Shown here one piece after another: positions 49,873 through 61,429 of a stretch of DNA of 64,000 nucleotides (the first letter of the stretch is position 1; the number at the start of each line of letters is the position of its first letter). Position numbers and translations under genes: made by a program. Origin of the DNA: Ptiloglossa arizonensis. Taxonomy: Eukaryota; Arthropoda; Insecta; Hymenoptera; Colletidae. Where the stretch lies: positions 496,001 through 560,000 of the forward strand of contig NW_027478768.1 in assembly GCF_051014685.1 (NCBI RefSeq), read 5' to 3'. Under the pieces are notes generated by a model. It was not told the DNA's origin, did no database searches, and saw only the letters and a list, made by a program, of their open reading frames with translations.

Positions 49873-50571
49873 GGAAAAAATACGCATACCGTTGTAATCG
49901 GGCGAGTTTCTACTTTCAGATGTAATAGGAATTTTTGGGTTAGTTCAATCCGTTCGCGAGATATGGGACTTTGAAGCTAAGAAATGGTTGAGAAGAGAAC
50001 AAATTTTTCGCAATTCTGCTGCTACAAACGCTTAACCAGAATGGCATAGGGAAAAAATACACCTACCGTTGTAATCGGGCGAGTTTCTACTTTCAGACGC
50101 AACAGGAATTTTTGGGTTGGGTCAATCCGTTCGCGAGATATGGGAGGTTGGAGCCAAGAAATGGTTTAGAAGAGAACAAATTTTTCGCACTTCTGCTCCT
50201 CCAATCGCTTAACCAGAGTGGCCTAGGGAAAAAATACGCATACCGTTGTAATCGGGCGAGTTTCTACTTTCAGAGGCAATAGGAATTTTTGGGTTAGGTC
50301 AATCCGTTCGCGAGATATGGGAGTTTGAAGCCAAGAAATGGTTGAGAACGCAACAAATTTTTCGCACTTCTGCTCCTCCAATCGCTTAACCAGAGTGGCC
50401 TAGGGAAAAAATACGCATACCGTTGTAATCGGGCGAGTTTCTACTTTCAGAGGCAATAGGAATTTTTGGGTTAGGTCAATCCGTTCACGAGATATGGGAG
50501 TTTGAAGCCAAGAAATGGTTGAGAACGCAACAAATTTTTCGCACTTCTGCTCCTCCAATCGCTTAACCAGA
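49873..50571 (+). repeat. Mixed monomers with a monomeric duplication
   Basis: About 49830-50640 matches 57794-58604 at offset 7964, with GATGTAATAGG, GGTTAGTTCAATCC, GGGACTTTG, GGTTGGAGCC and GGTTTAGAAG in order. Near 50215-50570 the GAGGCAATAGG/AACGCAACAAAT/GCTCCTCC monomer is repeated at 177-bp spacing; copy 2 has TTCACGAGAT at 50486. Confidence 0.8.
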
Positions 50572-51640
50572 GTGGCCTAGGGAAAAAATACACATACCGT
50601 TGTAATCGGGCGGGTTTCTACTTTCAGATACAATAGGAATTTTTGGGTTAGGTCAATCCGTTCGCGAGATATGGGAGTTTGAAGCTAAGAAATGGTTGAG
50701 AAGACAACAAATTTTTCGCAATTCTGCTGCTCCAAACGCTTAACCAGAATGGCCTAGGTAAAAAATTCACATACCATTGTAATCGGGCGAGTTCCTACTT
50801 TCAGATGCAATAGGAATTTTTGGGTTAGGTCAATCCGTTCGCGAGATATGGGAGTTTGAAGCTAAGAAATGGTTGAGGAGACAACAAATTTTTCGCAATT
50901 CTGCTGCTCCAAAGGCTTAACCAGAATGGCCTAGGTAAAAAATTCACATACCATTGTAATCGGGCGAGTTCCTACTTTCAGATGCAATAGGAATTTTTGG
51001 GTTAGTTCAATCCGTTCGCGAGATATGGGACTTTGAAGCTAAGAAATGGTTGAGAAGAGAACAAATTTTTCGCAATTCTGCTGCTACAAACGCTTAACCA
51101 GAATGGCATAGGGAAAAAATACACCTACCGTTGTAATCGGGCGAGTTTCTACTTTCAGACGCAACAGGAATTTTTGGGTTGGGTCAATCCGTTCGCGAGA
51201 TATGGGATGTTGAAGCCAAGAAATGGTTTAGAAGAGAACAAATTTTTCGCAATTCTGCTGCTCCAAACGCTTAACCAGAATGGCCTAGGGAAAAAATGCG
51301 CATACCGTTGTAATCGGGCGAGTTTCTACTTTCAGATGCAGTACGAATTTTTGGGTTAGGTCAATCCGTTCGCGAGATATGGGAGTTTGAAGCTAAGAAA
51401 TGGTTGACAAGACAACAAATTTTTCGCACTTCTGCTCCTCCAATCGCTTAACCAGAGTGGCCTAGGGAAAAAATACGCATACCGTTGTAATCGGGCGAGT
51501 TTCTACTTTCAGAGGCAATAGGAATTTTTGGGTTAGGTCAATCCGTTCGCGAGATATGGGAGTTTGAAGCCAAGAAATGGTTGAGAACGCAACAAATTTT
51601 TCGCAATTCTGCTGCTCCAAACGCTTCTCCAGAATGGCAT
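50572..51640 (+). repeat. 1.07-kb module, copy 1 of 3
   Basis: Repeated at 56058-57126 (+5486) and 59952-61020 (a further +3894). Markers: ATCGGGCGGG with GATACAATAGG, two CCTAGGTAAAAAATTCAC monomers, GAGTTCCTAC, GGTTGAGGAG, CCAAAGGCTT, GGTTAGTTCAATCC, GGGATGTTGAAG, GATGCAGTACG and GAGGCAATAGG. Ends with GCTTCTCCAG at about 51631. Confidence 0.88.
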
Positions 51641-52685
51641 AGGGAAAAAATACGCATACCGTTGTAATCGGGCGAGTTTCTACTTTCAGATGCAATAGGA
51701 ATTTTTGGGTTAGGTCAATCCGTTCGCGAGATATGGGAGTTTGAAGCTATGAAATGGTTGACAAGACAACAAATTTTTCGCTCTTCTGCTGCTCCAATCG
51801 CTTAACCGGAATGGCCTACGGAAGAAATACGCATACCGTTGTAATCGGGCGAGTGTCTATTTTCAGATGCAATAGGAATTTTTGGGTTAGGTCAATCCGT
51901 TCGCGAGATATGGGAGTTTGAAGCTAAGAAATGGTTGACAAGACAACAAATTTTTCGCACTTCTGCTCTTCCAATCGCTTAACCAGAGTGGCCTAGGGAA
52001 AAAATACGCATACCGTTGTAATCGGGCGAGTTTCTACTTTCAGATGCAATAGGAATTTTTGGGTTAGGTCAATCCGTTCGCGAGATATGGGAGTTTGAAG
52101 CCAAGAAATGGTTGAGAACGCAACAAATTTTTCGCAATTCTGCTGCTCCAAACGCTTCTCCAGAATGGCATAGGGAAAAAATACGCATACCGTTGTAATC
52201 GGGCGAGTTTCTACTTTCAGATGCAATAGGAATTTTTGGGTTAGGTCAATCCGTTCGCGAGATATGGGAGTTTGAAGCTATGAAATGGTTGACAAGACAA
52301 CAAATTTTTCGCTCTTCTGCTGCTCCAATCGCTTAACCGGAATGGCCTACGGAAGAAATACGCATACCGTTGTAATCGGGCGAGTGTCTATTTTCAGATG
52401 CAATAGGAATTTTTGGGTTAGGTCAATCCGTTCGCGAGATATGGGAGTTTGAAGCTAAGAAATGGTTGACAAGACAACAAATTTTTCGCACTTCTGCTCT
52501 TCCAATCGCTTAACCAGAGTGGCCTAGGGAAAAAATACGCATACCGTTGTAATCGGGCGAGTTTCTACTTTCAGATGCAATAGGAATTTTTGGGTTAGGT
52601 CAATCCGTTCGCGAGATATGGGAGTTTGAAGCCAAGAAATGGTTGAGAACGCAACAAATTTTTCGCAATTCTGCTGCTCCAAACG
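51435..52685 (+). repeat. 3-monomer HOR, 531-bp unit, about 2.4 copies
   Basis: Bases 51435-52154 recur at 51966-52685. Unit: AACGCAACAAAT with GCTTCTCCAG; GCTATGAAATGG with TTCGCTCTTC, CCGGAATGG and CTACGGAAG; then GAGTGTCTATTTTC with GCTCTTCC. The copies at 57 kb and 61 kb have a single unit, so the expansion is private to this copy. Confidence 0.88.
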
Positions 52686-53699
52686 CTTAACCAGTATGGC
52701 CTAGGTAAAAAATACACATACCATTGTAATCGGGCGAGTTTCTACTTTTAGATGCAATAGGAACTTTTGGGTTAGGTCAATCCGTTCGCGAGATATGGGA
52801 GTTTGAAGCTAAGAAATGGTTGAGAAGACAACAAATTTTTCGCAATTCTGCTGCTCCAAACGCTTAACCAGAATGGCATAGGGAAAAAATACGCATACCG
52901 TTGTAATCGGGCGAGTTTCTACTTTCAGATATAATAGGAATTTTTGGGTTAGTTCAATCCGTTCGCGAGATATGGGACTTTGAAGCTAAGAAATGGTTGA
53001 GAAGAGAACAAATTTTTCGCAATTCTGCTGCTCCAAACGCGAAACCAGGATTGCCTAGGGAAAAAGTACACATACCGTTGTAATCGGTCGAGTTTCTACT
53101 TTCAGACGCAACAGGAATTTTTGGGTTTGGTCAATCCGTTCGCGAGATATGGGAGTTTGAAGCTAAGAAATGGTTGAGAAGACAACAAATTTTTCGCAAT
53201 TCTGCTGCTCCAAACGCTTAACCAGAATGGCATAGGGAAAAAATACACCTACTGTTGTAATCGGGCGAGTTTCTACTTTCAGATGCAATAGGAATTTTTG
53301 GGTTAGGTCAATCCGTTCGCGAGATATGGGAGTTTGAAGCTAAGAAATGGTTGAGAAGAGAATAAATTTTTCGCAATTCTGCTGCTCCAAACGCTTAACC
53401 AGAATGGCCTAGGGAAAAAATGCACATACCGTTGTAATCGGGGAGTTTCAACAATCAGATGCAATAGGAATTTTTGGGTTAGGTCAATCCGTTCGCGAAA
53501 TATGGGAGTTTGAAACTAAGAAATGGTTGAGAAGAAAACAAATTTTTCGCAATTCTGCTGCTCCAAATGCTTAACCAGAATGGCCTAGGGAAAAAATGCA
53601 CATACCGTTGTAATCTGGCGAGTTTCTACTTTCAGATGCAATAGGAATTTTTGGGATAGGTCAATCCGTTCGCGAGATATGGGAGTTTGAAGCTAAGAA
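52686..53699 (+). repeat. Mixed monomers of region G
   Basis: CCAGTATGGCC with CCTAGGTAAAA and CTTTTAGATGC at about 52692-52750 matches 57649, 59063 and 61540. Then GATATAATAGG near 52928, CGCGAAACCAGGATTGCC near 53039, and CGGGGAGTTTC/CAACAATCAG near 53439, related to 47598. CGCGAAATAT near 53495 alters the core flank. No gene seen. Confidence 0.75.
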
Positions 53700-54277
53700 G
53701 TGGTTGACAAGACAACAAACTTTTCGCACTTCTGCTGCTCCAATCGCTTAACCAGAATGGCCTAGGGAAAAAATACGCATACCGTTGTAATCGGGCGAGT
53801 TTCTGCTTTCAGATGCAATAGGAATTTTTGGGTTAGGTCAATCCGTTCGCGAGATATGGGAGTTCGAAGCTAAGAGATGGTTGAGAAGACAACAAATTTT
53901 TCGCAATTCTGCTGCTCCAAACGCTTAGCCAGAATGGAATAGGGAAAAAATACACATACCGTTGCAATCGGGCGAGTTTCTACTTTCAGACGCAACAGGA
54001 ATTTTTGGGTTCGGTCAAACCGTTCGCGAGATATGGGAGTTTGAAGCCAAGAAATGGTTGAGAACGCAAAAAATTTTTCGCAATTCTGCTGCTCCAAACG
54101 CTTAACCAGAATGGCCTAGGGAAAAAATACACATACCGTTGTAATCGGGCGAGTTTCTACTTTCAGATGCAATAGTAATTTTTGGGTTAGGTCAATCCGT
54201 TCGCGAGATATGGGAGTTTGAAGCTAAGAAATGGTTGAGAAGAGAATAAATTTTTCGCAATTCTGCTGCTCCAAACG
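53700..54277 (+). repeat. Region E-type segment inside region G
   Basis: About 0.57 kb matching 38134-38711, offset 15566 (88 monomers minus 10 bp). Shared: CTGCTTTCAG, CGAAGCTAAGAGATGG, CGCTTAGCCAG, TTGCAATCGGG, TGGGTCAAACC-type monomer and AGAGAATAAAT, in that order. Region G otherwise lacks AAGAGATGG and TAGCCAG, so this looks like a transferred tract. Confidence 0.7.
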
Positions 54278-56242
54278 CGAAACCAGAATTGCCTAGGGAA
54301 AAAGTACACATACCGTTGTAATCGGGCGAGTTTCTACTTTCAGACGCAACAGGAATTTTTGGGTTTGGTCAATCCGTTCGCGAGATATGGGAGTTTGAAG
54401 CTAAGAAATGGTTGAGAAGACAACAAATTTTTCGCAATTCTGCTGCTCCAAACGCTTAACCAGAATGGCATAGGGAAAAAATACACCTACTGTTGTAATC
54501 GGGCGAGTTTCTACTTTCCGATGCAATAGGAATTTTTGGGTTAGGTCAATCCGTTCGCGAGATATGGGAGTTTGAAGCCAACAAATGGTTGAGAAGGCAA
54601 AAAATTTTTCGCAATTCTGCTGCTCCAAACGCTTAACCAGAATGGCCTAGGGAAAAAATACACATACCGTTGTAATCGGGCGAGTTTCTACTTTCAGATG
54701 CAATAGGAATTTTTGGGTTAGGTCAATCCGTTCGCGAGATATGGGAGTTTGAAGCCAACAAATGGTTGAGAAGGCAAAAAATTTTTCGCAATTCTGCTGC
54801 TCCAAACGCTTAACCAGAATGGCATAGGGAAAAAATACACCTACTGTTGTAATCGGGCGAGTTTCTACTTTCAGATGCAATAGGAATTTTTGGGTTAGGT
54901 CAATCCGTTCGCGAGATATGGGAGTTTGAAGCTAAGAAATGGTTGAGAAGACAACAAATTTTTCGCAATTCTGCTGCTCCAAACGCTTAACCAGAATGGC
55001 ATAGGGAAAAAATACACCTACTGTTGTAATCGGGCGAGTTTCTACTTTCAGATGCAATAGGAATTTTTGGGTTAGGTCAATCCGTTCGCGAGATATGGGA
55101 GTTTGAAGCCAACAAATGGTTGAGAAGGCAAAAAATTTTTCGCAATTCTGCTGCTACAAACGCTTAACCAGAATGGCATAGGGAAAAAATACACCTACCG
55201 TTGTAATCGGGCGAGTTTCTACTTTCAGACGCAACAGGAATTTTTGGGTTGGGTCAATCCGTTCGCGAGATATGGGATGTTGAAGCCAAGAAATGGTTTA
55301 GAAGAGAACAAATTTTTCGCAATTCTGCTGCTCCAAACGCTTAACCAGAATGGCCTAGGGAAAAAATGCACATACCGTTGTAATCGGGCCGGTTTCTACT
55401 TTCAGATACAATAGGAATTTTTGGGTTAGGTCAATCCGTTCGCGAGATATGGGAGTTTGAAGCCAAGAAATAATTGAGACGGCAAAAAATTTTTCGCAAT
55501 TCTGCTGCTCCAAACGCTTAACCAGAATGGCCTGGGGAAAAAATACACATACCATTGTAATCGGGCGAGTTTCTGCTTTCAGTTGCAATAGGAATTTTTG
55601 GAATAGGTCAATCCGTTCGCGAGATATGGGAGTTTGAAGCTATGAAATGGTTGACAAGACAACAAATTTTTTGCACTTCTGCTTCTCCAATCGCTTAACG
55701 AGAATGGCCTAGGGAAAAAATACGCATACCGTTGTAATCGGGCGAGTTTCTACTTTCAGATGCAGTAGGAATTTTTGGGTTAGGTCAATCCGTTCGCGAG
55801 ATATGGGAGTTTGAAGCTAAGAAATGGTTGACAAGACAACAAATTTTTCGCACTTCTGCTCCTCCAATCGCTTAACCAGAGTGGCCTAGGGAAAAAATAC
55901 GCATACCGTTGTAATCGGGCGAGTTTCTACTTTCAGAGGCAATAGGAATTTTTGGGTTAGGTCAATCCGTTCGCGAGATATGGGAGTTTGAAGCCAAGAA
56001 ATGGTTGAGAACGCAACAAATTTTTCGCACTTCTGCTCCTCCAATCGCTTAACCAGAGTGGCCTAGGGAAAAAATACACATACCGTTGTAATCGGGCGGG
56101 TTTCTACTTTCAGATACAATAGGAATTTTTGGGTTAGGTCAATCCGTTCGCGAGATATGGGAGTTTGAAGCTAAGAAATGGTTGAGAAGACAACAAATTT
56201 TTCGCAATTCTGCTGCTCCAAACGCTTAACCAGAATGGCCTA
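54187..56242 (+). repeat. 2.1-kb block, copy 2, one monomer shorter
   Basis: Partner of 47640-49872. It lacks the CTATGG/AATCTGGCG/GATATC monomer present in copy 1 at about 48275-48451. It has a private TTTCCGATGC near 54516. Its 3' end passes straight into the module also found at 50572 and 59952. Confidence 0.88.
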
Positions 56243-57126
56243 GGTAAAAAATTCACATACCATTGTAATCGGGCGAGTTCCTACTTTCAGATGCAATAGG
56301 AATTTTTGGGTTAGGTCAATCCGTTCGCGAGATATGGGAGTTTGAAGCTAAGAAATGGTTGAGGAGACAACAAATTTTTCGCAATTCTGCTGCTCCAAAG
56401 GCTTAACCAGAATGGCCTAGGTAAAAAATTCACATACCATTGTAATCGGGCGAGTTCCTACTTTCAGATGCAATAGGAATTTTTGGGTTAGTTCAATCCG
56501 TTCGCGAGATATGGGACTTTGAAGCTAAGAAATGGTTGAGAAGAGAACAAATTTTTCGCAATTCTGCTGCTACAAACGCTTAACCAGAATGGCATAGGGA
56601 AAAAATACACCTACCGTTGTAATCGGGCGAGTTTCTACTTTCAGACGCAACAGGAATTTTTGGGTTGGGTCAATCCGTTCGCGAGATATGGGATGTTGAA
56701 GCCAAGAAATGGTTTAGAAGAGAACAAATTTTTCGCAATTCTGCTGCTCCAAACGCTTAACCAGAATGGCCTAGGGAAAAAATGCGCATACCGTTGTAAT
56801 CGGGCGAGTTTCTACTTTCAGATGCAGTACGAATTTTTGGGTTAGGTCAATCCGTTCGCGAGATATGGGAGTTTGAAGCTAAGAAATGGTTGACAAGACA
56901 ACAAATTTTTCGCACTTCTGCTCCTCCAATCGCTTAACCAGAGTGGCCTAGGGAAAAAATACGCATACCGTTGTAATCGGGCGAGTTTCTACTTTCAGAG
57001 GCAATAGGAATTTTTGGGTTAGGTCAATCCGTTCGCGAGATATGGGAGTTTGAAGCCAAGAAATGGTTGAGAACGCAACAAATTTTTCGCAATTCTGCTG
57101 CTCCAAACGCTTAACCAGAATGGCAT
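56058..57126 (+). repeat. 1.07-kb module, copy 2 of 3
   Basis: Same marker order as the module at 50572, but at about 57111 it reads GCTTAACCAG where copies 1 and 3 read GCTTCTCCAG. It therefore differs from both at the 3' end. Confidence 0.88.
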
Positions 57127-57176
57127 AGGGAAAAAATACGCATACCGTTGTAATCGGGCGTGTTTCTACTTTCAGA

Positions 57177-60063
57177 TGCAATAGGAATTTTTGGGTTAGG
57201 TCAATCCGTTCGCGAGATATGGGAGTTTGAAGCTATGAAATGGTTGACAAGACAACAAATTTTTCGCTCTTCTGCTGCTCCAATCGCTTAACCGGAATGG
57301 CCTACGGAAGAAATACGCATACCGTTGTAATCGGGCGAGTGTCTATTTTCAGATGCAATAGGAATTTTTGGGTTAGGTCAATCGGTTCGCGAGATATGGG
57401 AGTTTGAAGCTAAGAAATGGTTGACAAGACAACAAATTTTTCGCACTTCTGCTCTTCCAATCGCTTAACCAGAGTGGCCTAGGGAAAAAATACGCATACC
57501 GTTGTAATCGGGCGAGTTTCTACTTTCAGATGCAATAGGAATTTTTGGGTTAGGTCAATCCGTTCGCGAGATATGGGAGTTTGAAGCCAAGAAATGGTTG
57601 AGAACGCAACAAATTTTTCGCAATTCTGCTGCTCCAAACGCTTAACCAGTATGGCCTAGGTAAAAAATACACATACCATTGTAATCGGGCGAGTTTCTAC
57701 TTTTAGATGCAATAGGAACTTTTGGGTTAGGTCAATCCGTTCGCGAGATATGGGAGTTTGAAGCTAAGAAATGGTTGAGAAGACAACAAATTTTTCGCAA
57801 TTCTGCTGCTCCAAACGCTTAACCAGAATGGCATAGGGAAAAAATACGCATACCGTTGTAATCGGGCGAGTTTCTACTTTCAGATGTAATAGGAATTTTT
57901 GGGTTAGTTCAATCCGTTCGCGAGATATGGGACTTTGAAGCTAAGAAATGGTTGAGAAGAGAACAAATTTTTCGCAATTCTGCTGCTACAAACGCTTAAC
58001 CAGAATGGCATAGGGAAAAAATACACCTACCGTTGTAATCGGGCGAGTTTCTACTTTCAGACGCAACAGGAATTTTTGGGTTGGGTCAATCCGTTCGCGA
58101 GATATGGGAGGTTGGAGCCAAGAAATGGTTTAGAAGAGAACAAATTTTTCGCACTTCTGCTCCTACAATCGCTTAACCAGAGTGGCCTAGGGAAAAAATA
58201 CGCATACCGTTGTAATCGGGCGAGTTTCTACTTTCAGAGGCAATAGGAATTTTTGGGTTAGGTCAATCCGTTCGCGAGATATGGGAGTTTGAAGCCAAGA
58301 AATGGTTGAGAACGCAACAAATTTTTCGCACTTCTGCTCCTCCAATAGCTTAACCAGAGTGGCCTAGGGAAAAAATACGCATACCTTTGTAATCGGGCGA
58401 GTTTCTACTTTCAGAGGCAATAGGAATTTTTGGGTTAGGTCAATCCGTTCGCGAGATATGGGAGTTTGAAGCCAAGAAATGGTTGAGAACGCAACAAATT
58501 TTTCGCACTTCTGCTCCTCCAATCGCTTAACCAGAGTGGCCTAGGGAAAAAATACACATACCGTTGTAATCGGGCGGGTTTCTACTTTCCGATACAATAG
58601 GAATTTTTGGGTTAGGTCAATCCGTTCGCGAGATATGGGAGTTTGAAGCTATGAAATGGTTGACAAGACAACAAATTTTTCGCTCTTCTGCTGCTCCAAT
58701 CGCTTAACCGGAATGGCCTACGGAAGAAATACGCATACCGTTGTAATCGGGCGAGTGTCTATTTTCAGATGCAATAGGAATTTTTGGGTTAGGTCAATCG
58801 GTTCGCGAGATATGGGAGTTTGAAGCTAAGAAATGGTTGACAAGACAACAAATTTTTCGCACTTCTGCTCTTCCAATCGCTTAACCAGAGTGGCCTAGGG
58901 AAAAAATACGCATACCGTTGTAATCGGGCGAGTTTCTACTTTCAGATGCAATAGGAATTTTTGGGTTAGGTCAATCCGTTCGCGAGATATGGGAGTTTGA
59001 AGCCAAGAAATGGTTGAGAACGCAACAAATTTTTCGCAATTCTGCTGCTCCAAACGCTTAACCAGTATGGCCTAGGTAAAAAATACACATACCATTGTAA
59101 TCGGGCGAGTTTCTACTTTTAGATGCAATAGGAACTTTTGGGTTAGGTCAATCCGTTCGCGAGATATGGGAGTTTGAAGCTAAGAAATGGTTGAGAAGAC
59201 AACAAATTTTTCGCAATTCTGCTGCTCCAAACGCTTAACCAGAATGGCATAGGGAAAAAATACGCATACCGTTGTAATCGGGCGAGTTTCTACTTTCAGA
59301 TGTAATAGGAATTTTTGGGTTAGTTCAATCCGTTCGCGAGATATGGGACTTTGAAGCTAAGAAATGGTTGAGAAGAGAACAAATTTTTCGCAATTCTGCT
59401 GCTACAAACGCTTAACCAGAATGGCATAGGGAAAAAATACACCTACCGTTGTAATCGGGCGAGTTTCTACTTTCAGACGCAACAGGAATTTTTGGGTTGG
59501 GTCAATCCGTTCGCGAGATATGGGAGGTTGGAGCCAAGAAATGGTTTAGAAGAGAACAAATTTTTCGCACTTCTGCTCCTACAATCGCTTAACCAGAGTG
59601 GCCTAGGGAAAAAATACGCATACCGTTGTAATCGGGCGAGTTTCTACTTTCAGAGGCAATAGGAATTTTTGGGTTAGGTCAATCCGTTCGCGAGATATGG
59701 GAGTTTGAAGCCAAGAAATGGTTGAGAACGCAACAAATTTTTCGCACTTCTGCTCCTCCAATAGCTTAACCAGAGTGGCCTAGGGAAAAAATACGCATAC
59801 CTTTGTAATCGGGCGAGTTTCTACTTTCAGAGGCAATAGGAATTTTTGGGTTAGGTCAATCCGTTCGCGAGATATGGGAGTTTGAAGCCAAGAAATGGTT
59901 GAGAACGCAACAAATTTTTCGCACTTCTGCTCCTCCAATCGCTTAACCAGAGTGGCCTAGGGAAAAAATACACATACCGTTGTAATCGGGCGGGTTTCTA
60001 CTTTCAGATACAATAGGAATTTTTGGGTTAGGTCAATCCGTTCGCGAGATATGGGAGTTTGAA
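57177..60063 (+). repeat. 8-monomer HOR, 1416-bp unit, about 2 copies
   Basis: Bases 57177-58647 recur at 58593-60063, offset 8 x 177. Shared rare changes: CAATCGGTTCGCG (57382, 58798), GCTCCTACAATCGC, CCAATAGCTT and CATACCTTTG (58384, 59800). Only the junction differs (TTTCCGATACAATAGG at 58588 against TTTCAGATAC). The copies look essentially identical, implying recent duplication. Confidence 0.92.
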
Positions 60064-61020
60064 GCTAAGAAATGGTTGAGAAGACAACAAATTTTTCGCA
60101 ATTCTGCTGCTCCAAACGCTTAACCAGAATGGCCTAGGTAAAAAATTCACATACCATTGTAATCGGGCGAGTTCCTACTTTCAGATGCAATAGGAATTTT
60201 TGGGTTAGGTCAATCCGTTCGCGAGATATGGGAGTTTGAAGCTAAGAAATGGTTGAGGAGACAACAAATTTTTCGCAATTCTGCTGCTCCAAAGGCTTAA
60301 CCAGAATGGCCTAGGTAAAAAATTCACATACCATTGTAATCGGGCGAGTTCCTACTTTCAGATGCAATAGGAATTTTTGGGTTAGTTCAATCCGTTCGCG
60401 AGATATGGGACTTTGAAGCTAAGAAATGGTTGAGAAGAGAACAAATTTTTCGCAATTCTGCTGCTACACACGCTTAACCAGAATGGCATAGGGAAAAAAT
60501 ACACCTACCGTTGTAATCGGGCGAGTTTCTACTTTCAGACGCAACAGGAATTTTTGGGTTGGGTCAATCCGTTCGCGAGATATGGGATGTTGAAGCCAAG
60601 AAATGGTTTAGAAGAGAACAAATTTTTCGCAATTCTGCTGCTCCAAACGCTTAACCAGAATGGCCTAGGGAAAAAATGCGCATACCGTTGTAATCGGGCG
60701 AGTTTCTACTTTCAGATGCAGTACGAATTTTTGGGTTAGGTCAATCCGTTCGCGAGATATGGGAGTTTGAAGCTAAGAAATGGTTGACAAGACAACAAAT
60801 TTTTCGCACTTCTGCTCCTCCAATCGCTTAACCAGAGTGGCCTAGGGAAAAAATACGCATACCGTTGTAATCGGGCGAGTTTCTACTTTCAGAGGCAATA
60901 GGAATTTTTGGGTTAGGTCAATCCGTTCGCGAGATATGGGAGTTTGAAGCCAAGAAATGGTTGAGAACGCAACAAATTTTTCGCAATTCTGCTGCTCCAA
61001 ACGCTTCTCCAGAATGGCAT
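59952..61020 (+). repeat. 1.07-kb module, copy 3 of 3
   Basis: 3894 bp (22 monomers) after copy 2. It has CTACACACGC at about 60469 as a private change and shares GCTTCTCCAG (about 61011) with copy 1, 9380 bp away, rather than with copy 2. Confidence 0.88.
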
Positions 61021-61429
61021 AGGGAAAAAATACGCATACCGTTGTAATCGGGCGAGTTTCTACTTTCAGATGCAATAGGAATTTTTGGGTTAGGTCAATC
61101 CGTTCGCGAGATATGGGAGTTTGAAGCTATGAAATGGTTGACAAGACAACAAATTTTTCGCTCTTCTGCTGCTCCAATCGCTTAACCGGAATGGCCTACG
61201 GAAGAAATACGCATACCGTTGTAATCGGGCGAGTGTCTATTTTCAGATGCAATAGGAATTTTTGGGTTAGGTCAATCCGTTCGCGAGATATGGGAGTTTG
61301 AAGCTAAGAAATGGTTGACAAGACAACAAATTTTTCGCACTTCTGCTCTTCCAATCGCTTAACCAGAGTGGCCTAGGGAAAAAATACGCATACCGTTGTA
61401 ATCGGGCGAGTTTCTACTTTCAGATGCAA
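61021..61429 (+). repeat. Monomers linking module copy 3 to the 1770-bp repeat
   Basis: Two monomers with GCTATGAAATGG, TTCGCTCTTC, CTACGGAAG, GAGTGTCTATTTTC and GCTCTTCC, in the same order as after the modules at 51640 and 57126. Confidence 0.8.
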
